From positions 3,162,001-3,226,000 of the forward strand of contig JAIOWQ010000004.1 in the NCBI GenBank assembly GCA_020975405.1: a stretch of DNA of 64,000 nt, given 5' to 3'. Position numbers and translations under genes: made by a program. A model generated the notes under the pieces. The model was not told where the DNA came from. It saw only the letters and a program-made list of their open reading frames with translations, and searched no databases. The DNA comes from Keithomyces neogunnii. Lineage: Eukaryota; Ascomycota; Sordariomycetes; Hypocreales; Clavicipitaceae. This document shows, piece after piece, positions 41,425 through 54,353 of the stretch; position 1 is the stretch's first letter, and the number at the start of each line of letters is the position of its first letter.

Positions 41425-43851
41425 AGTTGTCTTGGGTCTAGAATAATAATGCAGTCTTTGTTCCGCCCTCGTGTGTCGTTTGGGTTGTCTGAGGAATCTG
41501 AGAGGCTGCTTGTCGAACTTGCCGACATTCGCATAGATGTCAACGTGTGCGCCGCTGAAACAGTCCGACGTTGCTGACCAGATATTAGCGTCATTCCATG
41601 GCAATAACACAGGTATGCCAATCATTAATTAACCAAAATCTGGGAAGCTGTGCAACATGTTCGGTACCCTGGGCCTCAGCGCATCGTTACAGCGCAACAG
41701 CGTACAGTTTATCCCTCCCATGATGTTTCCGCCATCCGCCCAACATTCTAATGGGTCTGGGCTGACTTGTAGCGAGGTTGGCGACGTGCCGTCATGTCTA
41801 CAGCGAGCAAACTGTTGTCCGGCGGCTGGGGCCCGTGGACTCCAACTACACTGTACCTGAGGCGTGCGTTGCCACCTCACTGTCAAGGCCGCAAAAGCGC
41901 GGCATTTCCCGCCTGATTCAGTGGGTAGAGCAGCACCGGATTCTGGCTGTATTGTTTCATCTATAGGCTCGCTTAGACCCTTTATGACGCCTTTAGGCAG
42001 GGGGTAATATTATTGCAACTTTAAAGTAAAGGAATTATAAAGTCATTCTGGGCCCAAGCATGAGTTCGAGACTAGCCCTGGGTAGGCTGGTCATGTTGAC
42101 TTGGCAAGGGTTTCTGTTGGTCTGTGTAGTCGCAATTTTGGCTATTTCGAGGTTGGAAAGCAGGGTATAAAAAGGGTCGTTTTTGGGCTCCAATTCGAAG
42201 GACTCCAGCATCGGCAGAATCATCAGAATACGGCGGAATCATCAGAACAAGACAGAATCATCAGAACAAGGCAGAATCATCAGAACAAGGCAGAATCATC
42301 AGAACAAGGCAGAATCATCAGAACAAGGCAGAATCATCAGGACAAGGCAGAATCATCAGGACAAGGCAGAATCATCAGGACAAGGCAGAATCATCAGGAC
42401 AAGGCAGAATCATCAGAACAAGGCAGAATCATCAGAACAAGGCAGAATCAATCAATCAAGCTGACATTGTTGAAACACCCAAATCCGAGCAAATGGCAAG
42501 CAAAGCTTACCCGTTATATGCAACAAATGACTGCATTCGCAACAGGGAATATGGTGACCAGAAAGACTAAAGGATCGAGAGGCCAGAAATACAATCTGGG
42601 TTGGTTGGTTCTCATCCAAGCAAGTGACATTCACGCATAATACATCTTCGTATAATCGTGGAATGTCCAAATGACTCTGGCCATCGACACGGGGCAAAGT
42701 CTCTTCCCTGATTAAACAGATGTAGCTGTTACGGGAACAATTCATGCTCCCACGAGTTCTTCGCGTATTTAAAAGAAAAGATGATTTGTAAATGTATAAA
42801 GATGGCACGCGAGTATGGCTGCATGCGCTCACTGTGGGCGCCAGGACAGGTTTCGATTGACAAGGATCTGCTTTCGAAGCCGTCAGGATACCATGGATAA
42901 ATGGCATCTTCCCCAAGAGTGTCGCGCCTTGATTTTATTTTGAGCCCACAGAGCTTCCTGCGATTTGCGATGCGGCACAAAGGTTCTTCAACTATACCAA
43001 AGAGACTCCCTGGCTGGATTTTGGAGAGGACGGGCCGGTGACTGATGTTCTATGGAAGATTGGGAATCTCTGGCACCGAGTTCGTCCAGGGCAACTCGAA
43101 TAGCCTGTTCCTCCGTTGTTCCTGATGACCTTTTGTCAAAACCCGCCATGCCAAAGAAAAAAAGTCTGAAATAAGCAAGAGGATTTCTCTCGTCTTTCTT
43201 CTACAGTCATGAGAGGAGCACTATAACGCCGGCCCCAAGATTCACAGTTGAGCTAAACACCCTCTTACGAGACGTATAATTTGCAGCGAGAGAATCAGCG
43301 CCGAATGCAGCGGTCCAGCGAATCGGTAGTGGCTCTGCACGCCAGATGATATTTGATGATGAAAGTGCGAAGCCCAACGCATACGGTGCACCCGATGATG
43401 CCTCTATATCGTGGTGCCCATTGTTTGGGGTATTTAGAAAGAGGCCTTTATGCTTCGTCCTTGGCAAATTCAACTTGAAGTAGGAGAAGCGTTTCAGAAT
43501 TGTTTCGTTGTTTCGTAGACGGAAACGGCTCACTGGATGATACATTGTACCCCGAACCAGAAGCATTCGTCCCGGTTTGAAACACAGATACGCTCACAGT
43601 ACCTGATGGCAAAATACAAAGCTCTTTGCAGAATTATCCTGAAATATAGTACACTTTGTTGGTTTGTTTTTTCAAAGCAAATACCTGGGCCATCCCCGTC
43701 CTGCGGTGACCTAATTCGAGATTATTGATATATGGCGGTATTCATTATCATAGCAGTGACGGACATGAAGCCTCACACAAAGACTGCCCTCGCCAAAGCC
43801 GTTTCTACGTCGGCACGACGAAAGCCAGCCGATCTGCCCAGGCACATGGCA
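41425..43851. other. Non-coding stretch between the RIP island and the bZIP gene
   Basis: It holds a 19-nt minisatellite (42213-42449) and otherwise short frames. Frames at 41629-41886 (minus, Cys-containing) and 43207-43566 (minus, 119 codons) have no recognised domain and are not called. CpA and TpG are common again, so RIP has not acted here. Confidence 0.6.
42213..42449. repeat. Minisatellite, about 12 units of 19 nt
   Basis: The unit is CAGAATCATCAGAACAAGG. Four or so central units read ATCAGGACAAGG, while the outer ones read ATCAGAACAAGG. Since 19 is not a multiple of three, every frame on this strand cycles through the same three phases and stays open, which explains long false frames here. 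Confidence 0.95.
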
Positions 43852-45337
43852 TTATGTAGCAACGCTACACCAGTTAGCAGTGCGGACGCCATGGTGGAGC
43901 GAAAACAGGTTTGCGCGGGTGCCCATACCTGTCATTAATTTCCGAGGGTTAATTATGAGGGTTTGCGGCTCTTGTTTGTGCTGGCTGGGACAATCTAAAG
44001 GACCAGAAGCGGCCGCAAACTGAATTCTCTTCTCCAAAAGAAAACACTCAAGATCTTGCATGTCGAACCAGTCACCATTTAGATCCTTTTGTATATCGGA
44101 CGAGAAATGCGACAAGGGGACGGATATCGCCTGCCAGTGACGGGATCGGCGATTGTATGGACCGGCCTCTGGCGGCCAGGAGTAATGGGTTCCAGCGCCG
44201 CCGAGTTGAAAGAAGGGGACCGACCTCCACCGCTTATCAAGTTCTATTCTGCTTATTTTTGCGTGAAGGGCGGCTGCAAAATATGAAGCAAGGTGATCAC
44301 GGCCCATGGTGGGATAAAGGAGCCGAAACCTTTGCCGAACGCCTTCTGCAGATATAGAAGGGTTCGTTAGTGTTAGGTACCCGCGGTAGAGAACTGCCAG
44401 TTGCAGTTGATCCATAAAGTTGGAAAAGTGCATATACGGTATCGTCTCCGTGTCTGTTGTGCTTGATGGCGTCGGGGGCTGGGACAAGACTGGCGGTGCG
44501 TCGTGTCCCGAATTCAAGGCTTGCTGTTTAACGAGATCAATTGTTGGACACGGATCCTTCTGCTGGGCCATCTGCTCTTCAGGCTGGAAAGCTCTCGGCT
44601 CTGCTTCTTCGCTTATGTTGGTTTTCTGGGCCAAAACCAGGCACGTCTCCAGGGTCTCCCGCGTGCGCTGTGTAAGGTTGGCGTGAGGTGCCAGCACCCC
44701 CGACTGTAGCAGACAATCACTGAATGTGGCTATTGTGGTGCTCATATCCTCAACGACTTGCTCCAGCTGAGAAACTCTCTTCGTGAGAAAGGATATTCTC
44801 GACTCTTTGCGTAGCCTGTAGGCCCGTTGCGCTTCCCGTATTTGCTTCTTTCTTCTCTGTTGGTCCGGCAGTGAGCAAACCGATTCTAATGACATGTTGC
44901 TTCCGATGATACCTTACCTCTTTGGGGCCTTCTTCATCCTCGGCCTCGGTTCGTCTTTTAGCTGTCCTGTTCCTTCTGACGGACGACGGTGCAGACAAAT
45001 CACCCGAGAGAAGTGAAGGCTGTGGTGCGTGGCCGCTGATCAAGTAGTTCAGTCCTTCGGAATCGCCCGGATATCCTTGAATGCGGTTCTCTGTGGCAAC
45101 ATCAAATCCAAAAGAGAGAGATTGGAGCAATTTGCTGTCCTCCTTGTGGCCCATATCATCTTGAGAAGCTGGCACAGGATACCGGCGTGCCGAGAGAATC
45201 GACATCAGGTCACCGTTGGTGAGATCAGCCATCAACTGCGATCCTGTGTGACCGGCCTCACTGTCTTCTCTCCAATCTGCCTCTGATGTAAATATGTCGT
45301 AGTTCATGACTGAGGTGTTGTCAGACAAAAGACTCAT
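43852..45337 (-). CDS. bZIP transcription factor with DUF3425-like C-terminal region, two exons
   Basis: Exon 1 is 45337-44918 and exon 2 is 44856-43852. The 61-nt intron (GTAAGG donor, CCAACAG acceptor, phase 0) was chosen because it joins RRTEAEDEEGPKE to RRKKQIREAQRAYRLRKE, making a complete basic region. A leucine zipper follows with hydrophobic residues every seventh position (ISFLTKRVSQLEQVVEDM). The product has about 474 residues. After a linker, the region LAVLYRGYLTLTNP through LPYPTM-like LLYPTMGRDHLASYF resembles the DUF3425 domain that accompanies many fungal bZIP proteins. It is a nuclear DNA-binding regulator; the targets are unknown. An alternative acceptor upstream (CATTAG) leaves the basic region out of frame. 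The gene is divergently placed from nothing nearby, with a 1.1-kb upstream gap. Confidence 0.85.
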
Positions 45338-46496
45338 GTTGGCGTAAATTCACCTGGGGGTTGTGTCATCGAGTTGCGTTGAGAGCGAGTCATTTGGCTC
45401 AGCCAACCTCGGATCTGACGTTGTTGGTGGGTCTGCCAAGGGTCAACTGGTGGATTGGATCTGGTTTGTCATCGATACGGAGTAGTCGGCAGCTGATTAT
45501 TCACGTGCATCACAGCAAGTCAATGCCAATTGGTCACGAATAAGCGGGGACTGGCATTCGCGGTGCCGTGTGCTGGTAATAAGGGAATCAGCAAAGCGGA
45601 ACACAGGCAAGAGCTCCCGGCAGGGCCTCCAGAGGGGAAAACACAATGCCGCTTCATGATGATGGCACTAATTAGCAGTATATACATGATAACGCTAACC
45701 TAGGAGTGTCAGTAAGAGAGAGGTCAATACCGGCAGCATCCCAGGCTACTTCATACGTAGCTGGATACACGGTTCGGCATCGGCCACTATCACTGGATCT
45801 TTTTGCGCCTTGGCTCAATGGTCAAGCACCGCGTAGTCGTTCTGACACTCATCAATTGCAGTGCGTCTGGTAGAAGATGGTGATATATGTTGGCGATGGA
45901 ACAAGTGATGCAACCTTGAAAGACACCCATTGCCTCAAACATCCGTGTCAGTTAAACAAAATAGTGCTTGCATCCGCATCACTTGACATGCAGCTCAACA
46001 CAAACGCTTGGTGAATACGCTGATGAAATTGTCTGCCCTTGAAAGAAAATAAAGCTATAAAATACAAGGTAACATTTTGACTTGAGAATCTCGTCCAGCC
46101 GGCCATTACCATTAGTATCATAAAACCCATGTTCCAATTTCTGAAATTAGGTCATTGGCGGTACAATCATTCGCCGGCATCAGCGAGCTTGGAGCCTACT
46201 TTTATCTTTCCCTCTCAAGTCCAACACGCCTATTTTCTTGGCGCGGCACGACTTTGACTTGACTTTTTTCCAAAATCTAGTACTCACACTGCCTACCTGA
46301 AGAGAATTGATGCTAAAACAGTCTACAAGAAAGGAAATGACCTAGTCGGAATCCAACATGACAGAAATGCCTGCATCTACAGCGAGCATAATGTGTGCGT
46401 GCGGGGCCAGGGGTAGCGTACAGCATGCTACGCCGTCCTCGCTCGTTATTCTTTTGGGGGGGGGGGTGAAGCACACCGAGTGGAACAACCCCGGAA
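45338..46496. other. Intergenic region, no gene seen
   Basis: Contains the bZIP promoter and the 3' flank of the acidic-protein gene. An eleven-base or longer G run lies at about 46456-46466. Short frames only. Confidence 0.6.
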
Positions 46497-48270
46497 TCAT
46501 ATTCTGAGAAAGTTGACATCAGAAATGCTTCTGTGCCTCTTGTGACCGTTGCCAACTTCGCTCGATGCCTTTCTCTTGGCAGAAACAGACTCCAAAGGAC
46601 TGCGTGTCGCCTCACTCGCATGTTTCTTCTGGCGTCGGATCGGGGTCAAGGGGATGCCCGCAGTATCAAAGCGATCCGACTTGAGCCCCCTGATGGCGGA
46701 GTAGTTGTAAGGGCCGCTAAAGGCAAGCGAGTCTTGGGTGGCCTTGTTGCTCAAAATCAGCTGCTGGTTAATCTGATTGCGTCGGAACGCCCCAACAGTA
46801 TCCGAATTGAGATGCGATAACAAGTCCCGCTCGCTCGAGGCCGTCGTAGGCCTAAGCGGGGTCGAGGAAGGCTCCCAATTGCCATCGTTGCCCTCATCAC
46901 CGGAGGAATCACCATCGTCCCAGGTAATGAAATCGCTAATGTCGAGCTTCTTCTCAGCCTCGTCTTCTTCCCCATGAAGACTTGTGGAGGAGCTTTCGTC
47001 GGCAGTGCCAGTCTCCGAAGGAAATGGAAAGAATGCTTCGGCGGGACCCATGGTTTGCGCGTTGACAAAATCGCCAAAGGTATTTGACGAGAACATGGCA
47101 CTGAGCATCATGTTGGCTGAGTTGCTGAGAATGGGAGATGATTGTTCTTCCAGGGACCAAGGGAAGTTGAACTGCTCGGGCGAGAGATCCAGCTGGCGGC
47201 GGCGATGAGGAGTGAAAATCATCATCTTTCGTGTGAGGGGATTCAACACTGCAATGGGCTTCTTATCTGAGCGGTCCAGATTAAATCGCCCGACACGAGG
47301 TTGGCCGCGCTGTGTTTTGACTGGAGAGGGAACATCAGAGTCGGATACTTCACTCGCGGGCACCGAAGGGCGGCGAGTCTTTCTTCGGATGGGCGGTTCT
47401 GGAATGTCTTCCTCGGTGGTATCACCGTCGGCTGGCAGGGTCGCAATGTTAGCGAATCAAATCAACTGAAGCGTCCTGTGGCTGCCAGGACTCACTCTCA
47501 TATCCATCGAGTTCTAGGGACTCTTCAAAGGCGGGGATGAACTTGGAAGGAGAGTTCTCAACCTGGGACACCCTGGGTGTAGCAGTTGGGGTCTCATCAT
47601 CGGAGAGCTCGCGGATGACGTCTTCAGCATCAGAGTCATCCGCGGTCTGCTGGTCGTACTGACCATTGTAGTCCCAGAAGGAGCCTGATCCTGAAGATTC
47701 ATCTGGGTCGTGCTCAATTTCACGGCGGAAGGCGGGGTCAAGAGATGTTTGTGATACGAAAATATCGGGGAACAAGTCGCCATGGTCATCATCATCCGTC
47801 TCGGTAGAGTCAGATTCGCTGGAGGGCACGTCAAAGCGAACGTGGCGTTCCACCGCCGTATCAGAGCCGAAAGAAGGATCGTGGAAGAAGTCGGATGCTT
47901 GGCTTTCGTCTACCTCGGAAACAATGCCAGCCCAGCTGGTACTCTCGTCGGCATCCGCGTCTGCGATTGGTCGGTTGTGTTCATATTCGCCATCATCTTC
48001 TTCGTTATTTTCATCTTCGTCGTCGTCACTATCGCTCTCGAGTTGCGGTCGAGGAGATTGGGAAGGCTTAGCCTCCGTAAGTATATTTCTCTCCTCGACC
48101 GCATCGACGTCTTCCTCATCGTCGTCAGAAGAGTCGCTAATCTCCTCAACGGCTGAGTAGCCATCGTCATCGGAAAGGTCGAATGAGGATGATGAAGTGT
48201 CGGAGCCTCGTCGCTTAGACGCCGTTGTGGCAGCCTTGGCGGGATATTTTTGTCTAATATTGCGGGACAT
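46497..48270 (-). CDS. Acidic low-complexity, probably nuclear, conserved fungal protein, two exons (569 aa)
   Basis: Exon 1 is 48270-47496 and exon 2 is 47431-46497. The 64-nt intron (GTGAGT donor, CTGCCAG acceptor) joins GYET to DGDTTEEDIPEPP in frame. The start is placed at MSRNIRQKYP (48270); an in-frame ATG 60 bp upstream is possible. Exon 1 is dominated by runs of Asp, Glu and Ser (SDDDGYS, SDSSDDDEEDVD, SDSDDDEDENNEEDD). The second half is less biased, with VGRFNLDRSDKKPIAVLNP, KMMIFTPHRRRQLDLSPEQF and a C-terminal IPLTPIRRQKK and RKASSEVGNGHKRHRS, which look like nuclear localisation signals. I recognise no catalytic domain. The composition suggests a chromatin-, transcription- or nucleolus-associated protein; that is inference. 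Confidence 0.8.
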
Positions 48271-49728
48271 GACTGTTGTGTCAAGTTTCACTTGGATATG
48301 TATGAATAACAAGATTCGGTGGGGGGGCAAGGATAGCTGGTTCCTTTTCGCAAGTTGTGTTTGTGGAATAGTGTCAGATCTTCGTTCACTCTTCTCTCAG
48401 CCGCAGCCACGCAACTCTGAGGAGCTTCAAAACTGAGCTGCAAGATTGAAGTCATCAAAGTAAAGAGAGGTGTATGATGTCGCGAGTGATGTGACGGAAT
48501 GAAATCTGACAGGAGTACTATTCGGGACAAGGGTTGAATAATAAAGGTTGAGAGGTCAAATAGTCGGAGTAAGGGCCCTTTCGAAAACGGGCTAGTTGCA
48601 GAATCTTTTATTTCAGATACAGACTCTCAGAAGAACCGCGTCGTTATTTCGGTGACTCGATGTGTCTTTCACGGCCCGGAAGCGTGAAAGCCTGCTATGG
48701 GAACTTGATCGTCGTTGGGAATGTTGAAAAACTCGGTGAACTGCTGGACTGCGGACCACTGGCGGTGGCCCGCAGTGGGCGTTTACAGCTCAGCGACGGC
48801 CGAAGGCATCTTGACACGACGAAAGTTCCTAAGGTGAGTATGATCTCTCTTCTGCGTTTATAGGGCGACTTCGTTGTCTGATGGGGGATGATGTGATGAT
48901 TGCTGGAAAGAGAGAAGGCCGGGAAGAGTGAAGGGGCAGTGGGAGAAGTAGTCGATTCCCAAACTTTTCCTGTCATGGTGGGGTCCTGCATCTGATTGGA
49001 CTAGCGGCCAATGTGGACAACGAGCGGATACACTAGACTGAATCGGGCGACGAATGGGTCGAGATGGAGCGCATTGGGGTGCATTGAACAGCGTCAACTG
49101 AAAGCAAGGTGTAGCCCAAATGAACAAGGTGTACTGTACGGTCACCGCTCTTTGCCTCGTGGGATGTTCAACCCCAGAATCAGCAATTAGTATGTCGATG
49201 ACGGACCTTGGATAATCCTTCGCTTGATTTCAGTGCCCAATACGTGCCCTTTGGAGCCCTAGCCCTGGGCTAGCTCGGGCCATTTCACGTCGATAACCAC
49301 GCTACAGCCAGTATCGGGTGTCATGGATGGCTTCAGCCAAGATATCCGACTCCCCAGGGAACGCCATGGCTTTCAAGACTCCACGGGAAGCATCATTCGA
49401 CAATCGCACCTGTGGCTTTTTTCGGCCAAAAGGTTTTTGTTGTAATCCAACCCAAGTTGGGGGAGACGCCATCCACAATGAATTGACCCCTCCTGGCCAA
49501 GATTCCTCGTAGGGATGCGACCCGACTTTGTCGCAGATGCTGCAGGTCCCAAACGTACAATACGTACATGGGCAATGAGGGAACTGGTACTCCGTACAAT
49601 TTTTTCTTTAGAAACGGCTTTTCATACTCAATACCAGGTCCATTAATCATTGATGCCGTAAGCTTGCATTATAATGTACCGCCTGAGCATTCCTGAGTCG
49701 TTGGAGCCTGTTAATGATGAACGCTCAG

Positions 49729-49759
<31 letters not shown>

Positions 49760-51421
49760 CCCTCCTCTCGTCTTCCATCCCCTCGGTCAAGCTTCGTTCT
49801 CCTCTAAACTTGAATGCCATAGTTGCGCCACTGGAGGCTCGGGCAGCTCCACTGGAGCAACTGGGTCTTTCGTCATTAGCCAACTAGAACCTTTTTTTAG
49901 TGCATGGTTGCCTTAATGCCACATTGTGAAGGTTTCTCAGTCATGATACTCGTCAGGGGTTGATTGCACAAGGTGGAGCGTTTCGTCCTGCAATGACTCC
50001 GACCCATTCCTAATAACCCTTTGCATCATGGTGAAGACGCCGAACCATTGGAGTTTGATGAGTTGACCTAGTTGTCCCCCGATCGAGAAGCTCAGCATCG
50101 CAGCAAGGCAGCGAGTCTTGTGCTGCAAGTACATGGGCAGGCGTCATGATCATAAAGTCGGCCAGCCTGCAAGTAAATTTGGGTCAGGCAGCATTGCTGG
50201 CGAGAGTTGGATAACACGACGTGACAGCATGCATGCATGCACGCTTCACTGATTCTGGCCACAGAGTCCAATGGGGTCTGCACATGTCGATGCGCCTTGA
50301 CCATGCGGAAGGCATGACTTGCTTGCCAAACAAAACACTCTGTGCTCCCGGGTAAGATGTCAAGTCACAGCACCATGATGATAAAGTCATGCTACCATTG
50401 GGTTGGCGCCAGTAAGCGCCTTTCCCGTCCCGCCGTGACAATCCTTCCTTGGCTTGTCGCATATTTCTGACGAGTGACTCATCTGTCTTTACATCGTGAG
50501 CTTGGTAGCCACAGTCAGACTCGGCGAGATTTCATTAGCCAGTTGAGCCGTTTCAAAGGCAAAGAGCCGACAGCAAAAAGATGGCGTTTTCAGCACTATT
50601 AGCAATCCGTAGAGCACCGGCTGCAGCACGCAATCCTGCAGAGTCGAAACGCGTTGAGAGAATTTGTAAACTTATTTAAGTTGTATTGTACTAAACACGT
50701 CACGCATAGGCCAAGCGGTGGCATGAAGCCAGAGCTCGCCGAGTGGCAAAAGGCCGACAGAAAACCTTGCTGAAAGGTGCCTCATTTCCCGGCCTTCCGG
50801 CGATGCAACCAATTCTCCACTTGCCACACCGGGCCTAGATTTTTCAGGGTTCACTGGGCCAAGTCCGTGTATACCAGCATTTACGTACAGTGCCGGGCGG
50901 CACGAACTGCATGGCGGGTTTTCTCAGACAAGATACAGGGTAGTTGACCAAGGTGCTGGCTGGGGTTTGGTGGGTGGACAAGATACGATACGATGTGGCT
51001 AGACTGATGGAATACTACCTAGGTAGTCAACATTTATTTACTATGCACTGCGAATGAGGTGTTGCCGAGTAAAGTCTTTTTCTACTCTGCCTCTCCCCTC
51101 TTCCTTTCATCACAGAAGCTGGTCACGGCCTGGCGCTCCACTTTGCCACAGAAGCGTTGCCCGGCCAGCGGACAACCATGCAAAGCAAAGTAAACAGTGG
51201 ACCGGCTGAACCACACCAGGTCAATCCATGCGCCAAACCACCACGACTGTCCCGTGAAACCGACCTTCTAAATCACTTCTTCAACTCCCTCCGAATCCGC
51301 ACGGACGGCTAGCATTAACGTCGACTGTATCTTTTTGCTGTATCTTTAGCCTCGCAACCCCGTATTTCCCTCGAGAAAGTACAGCAGCAACGCGATCCAG
51401 AATAGCGTCCTGTCGGCTACG
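48271..51421. other. Three-kilobase intergenic region without a convincing gene
   Basis: It contains divergent promoters, a T homopolymer at about 49732-49759 and only short frames. A 67-codon plus-strand frame at 48660 runs into a possible donor (AAGGTGAGT at about 48832) but no continuing exon can be found. At 51018-51030 is a CTACCTAGGTAG palindrome. CT-rich tracts occur at 51080-51110 upstream of the kinesin gene. Confidence 0.55.
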
Positions 51422-54036
51422 ATGGAAGCACCGCCCAAGCCATCATCCCACAACCTCTTTGAGGTGTACCTGCGCCTTCGTCCCCCCCCGCTCGGCGCAA
51501 CGCAAGCAGACCGGATTTTGAATGTCGAACTACCAGAGGACAACGACAAGTCGCACCCTTCACACATTACTCTGAATCCGCCCACCGACAGGCGACGGGC
51601 CATTGAAAAGTTTGCCTTTACAAGAGTGTTTGAGGATGATGCTACGCAGTTGGATGTTTTCCACTGCACTGAGATTGCGTCTCTAGCAGAGGGTGTTTTG
51701 GCACCGAGGGGCGGTGAAGGCACGGATGCTGTTGTTGCGACTCTAGGAGTGACGGGGTCCGGAAAGGTGAGTTATGCATCGTCGTGAGTCGGGAGACGAC
51801 GCCTCGCTGACGCACATGCCGCCGTAGACACACACTATTTTGGGATCCAAGTCCCAGCGCGGCCTGACGCAGCTGGCTCTCGACGTTCTCTTCCGATCCA
51901 TTGGCCCCAACATGCTTGAACCGGCAGCGCTGCCGTCCGTCATCGAGTCTCTCCAAGCATGCGATCCATCCGAGTCTAGTCTCTCAGCGGCGCCCAATTT
52001 CCTCGACGCGACCTTTTCCGAACCTTCGGGCTACTCGCGAGCGCCGTCGCGAGCGGCCACGCCCATGCTGGTACGGCCATTTTCCCGCTATCCCACATTG
52101 CCAAGTTTGCCAACGGATTCCAATGCCCTGGCATCGCAGATGCCGGGCTCCTATCCAGAGTCGGACATGTCAAGCCCGAAAAGTGTCAGGCTTGTCAGTG
52201 AGAATGAGCAAAATCGCCAGTTGAAGGAGAGATAGGAGAGCCTCTTTCAGCAGGATATCATGCTCAGGTCCGACTTGGAAATCCAGTCTTTGCCACCCAA
52301 GCGGGGAAAGAAGAAGAGGCATTTCATGTTCCCCACGGCCACTGCTCGCGTGAGGAATGTCACTAAAGAAGAGTTAAAGGGCGACCACGGCGTCTTGTCA
52401 CCCGGACCGCGGCGAAACCTTGCACGACCATCCGCCCTTCCCCAGACACCCGACGTTGGCGGCATCAACGTCTCGTGCGACCCTTCGGCAGAGTATGCCG
52501 TCATGGTATCCATGTACGAAGTCCACAACGACCGAATCTACGATCTTCTCACCCCCGCGTCCAAATCCGCAGCCACCAAGGAGTTTCGCCGGCGGCCTTT
52601 GCTCTTCAAATCGACCGAGCTCTCGCCCGACCGCAAGGTTGTCGCCGGTCTGCGCAAGGTCATCTGCACATCGTTCAAAGATGCCATCATGGTGCTCGAA
52701 GCCGGCCTCTTGGAGCGCCGAGTCGCCGGCACCGGCAGCAACAGCGTTTCCAGCAGGAGCCACGGCTTCTTCTGCTTCGAGGTCAAGAAGCGCACGAGGA
52801 GCCGCCGGCCGGGCCCTTGGGGCGGGAGCAAGCTTACCATTGTCGACCTGGCCGGCAGCGAGCGTGCCCGAGAGGCCAAGACGCAAGGTGCCACTTTGGT
52901 CGAGGCGGGCAAGATTAACGAGAGCTTGATGTACCTGGGACAGTGTCTGCAGACGCAGAGTGAACTGTCAAACTCCACCAAGGTAAGATCGAGTCTTGTC
53001 TGGGAAGTGCAAACTCTGGGCGGGCCATGCTAACTATCAACAGCCCAACGTCGTTCCCTACCGACAGTGCAAGCTGACTGAGCTGTTATTCTCCAACTCA
53101 TTCCCGTCCTCGTCATCAGCCGCGCACCCGCATGCGCCTCGCCGCAACCCCCAAAAAGGCGTCATGATTGTCACTGCCGATCCCAGGGGCGACTTCAACG
53201 CGACATCTCAGATCCTGCGGTACAGCGCCCTTGCGCGCGAGGTCACCGTTCCGCGGATCCCGTCCATCACGGCCACCATTCTTGCACAAGCACCGCCGAT
53301 TGGCAATCCACGACCTGCCAGCCCCGCGCAGCATCACTCCCGACCCTTTGTGCCCCCGGGCGCGTCTGGCTCGTTCAGGAACCACAGCCCCATGAATATC
53401 GACGAGCGCGCAACCATGGAGATTGCCGCGCTGGAAATCGCCAGAATGAGCGACGAGATAGACCAGCTCCGCGCAGAAGTCGACGAGCACCTCGATGCTC
53501 GAATGACTGCCCAAGCCCACTTGTTGAGCATGGAAGATCGCATGCTGGATCTGGAGGCTGCCATTCGGGACGACTGCGCGACAGAGTTTGAGCAGCGCCT
53601 CATGCTGGAGCTGGCTCGTTTCAAAGCCTCCATGTCGCTGGAGCAGGAGCGCAACGACGAGCACTGGGACCGTAAAATCGACATTCTTGAGCGGGGTCTG
53701 GACAGCGCAGCTGCTCTGGACGACGGCGAGTGCGACAAGGAGAATGTCCTCGTTGAAGATCTCACCCAGGAAGTGGAGCGTCTCCGGAGGGAGAATGCCA
53801 TTCTGAAGCGTGAGCTGGCGGGTCGCAGTCCGTCGAAGCGCAAGCCTCTGGAGGAGAGAGGGGACTTTTCACCCTCTGCCGCCGCGTCCAAGGAGGGCGT
53901 GACCAACTTGGGTAAAAAGCTGGAGCGGATGCGCGTCAGCACCGACGGTGTGAGTGCTGGCAACGGGAGTCCGACCAAGAGGATGAGGAAGCTGGCCAGC
54001 ACCAAGAGATGGGAGGAGGCGACGGATGGCTTGTAG
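51422..54036 (+). CDS. Divergent kinesin motor protein with a TAG codon in the motor insert
   Basis: Exons are 51422-51766, 51828-52982 and 53044-54036, with short GT-AG introns in phase 0. Joined length is about 830 codons. Motor marks are LGVTGSGKTHTILG (P-loop, split by intron 1), MYEVHNDRIYDLL, NSVSSRSH (switch I), VDLAGSERA (switch II), GKINESLMYLGQC and PYRQCKLTELL. A long insert (roughly residues 150-280) divides the motor core, as in kinesin-6 proteins. A coiled coil follows (ALEIARMSDEIDQLRAEVDEH onward, then VEDLTQEVERLRRENAILK). An in-frame TAG at 52233-52235 lies in the insert. It could be a true nonsense mutation, an assembly error, or part of an in-frame 57-nt intron (52194-52250, GTCAGT donor, CTCTTTCAG acceptor) without a clear branch site. 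It is likely a microtubule motor for cytokinesis or spindle function. Confidence 0.82.
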
Positions 54037-54353
54037 CGGGTGACGGGGTTTGGCCAAACAAGGTTGACGGCGGGATTGGCGGTTGCATCTTTCTCCTCAA
54101 ATTATGCTCGGCACATTGCGTATTTAGTTTTGCACTCTGCTCTTGGCATTAGGATACCCTCGTATTATGCAAGTCGTAGTGCAAGAACCGCGCATCACCA
54201 CAGTCAGTCAGTCATGGTACAAGTCGTGCACAAATGTAAACGTGGTATTAAGACTAGGGAATGTTGTCGTCTATATGCAACACATGGTCTGCTTTACAAA
54301 AAAACAACAAATGATGGCTTCACGCTCCAAGCCGTTCATCAAAGCTGCAAGTG

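Noticed and set aside
41629..41886. Cys-containing minus-strand frame near the GH55 gene end, considered as a LysM-type effector
   Set aside because: No LysM motif, no signal peptide, and the cysteines have no recognisable spacing.
41905..41945. tRNA-like box (CAGTGGGTAGAGCAGC)
   Set aside because: Only a D-arm-like piece; no matching acceptor or T-arm downstream.
42213..42449. CRISPR-like array
   Set aside because: Head-to-tail 19-nt units without spacers in a eukaryotic genome; it is a minisatellite.
42101..42640. 179-codon frame with QNHQNKAESSEQ repeats
   Set aside because: Created by the 19-nt minisatellite, which stays open in every phase; flanks carry no coding signal.
43207..43566. 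119-codon frame on the minus strand
   Set aside because: No domain and no neighbouring exons; chance length is plausible.
48660..48863. 67-codon frame ending at a GTGAGT-like donor
   Set aside because: The only nearby acceptor would leave a 30-nt intron followed at once by a stop.
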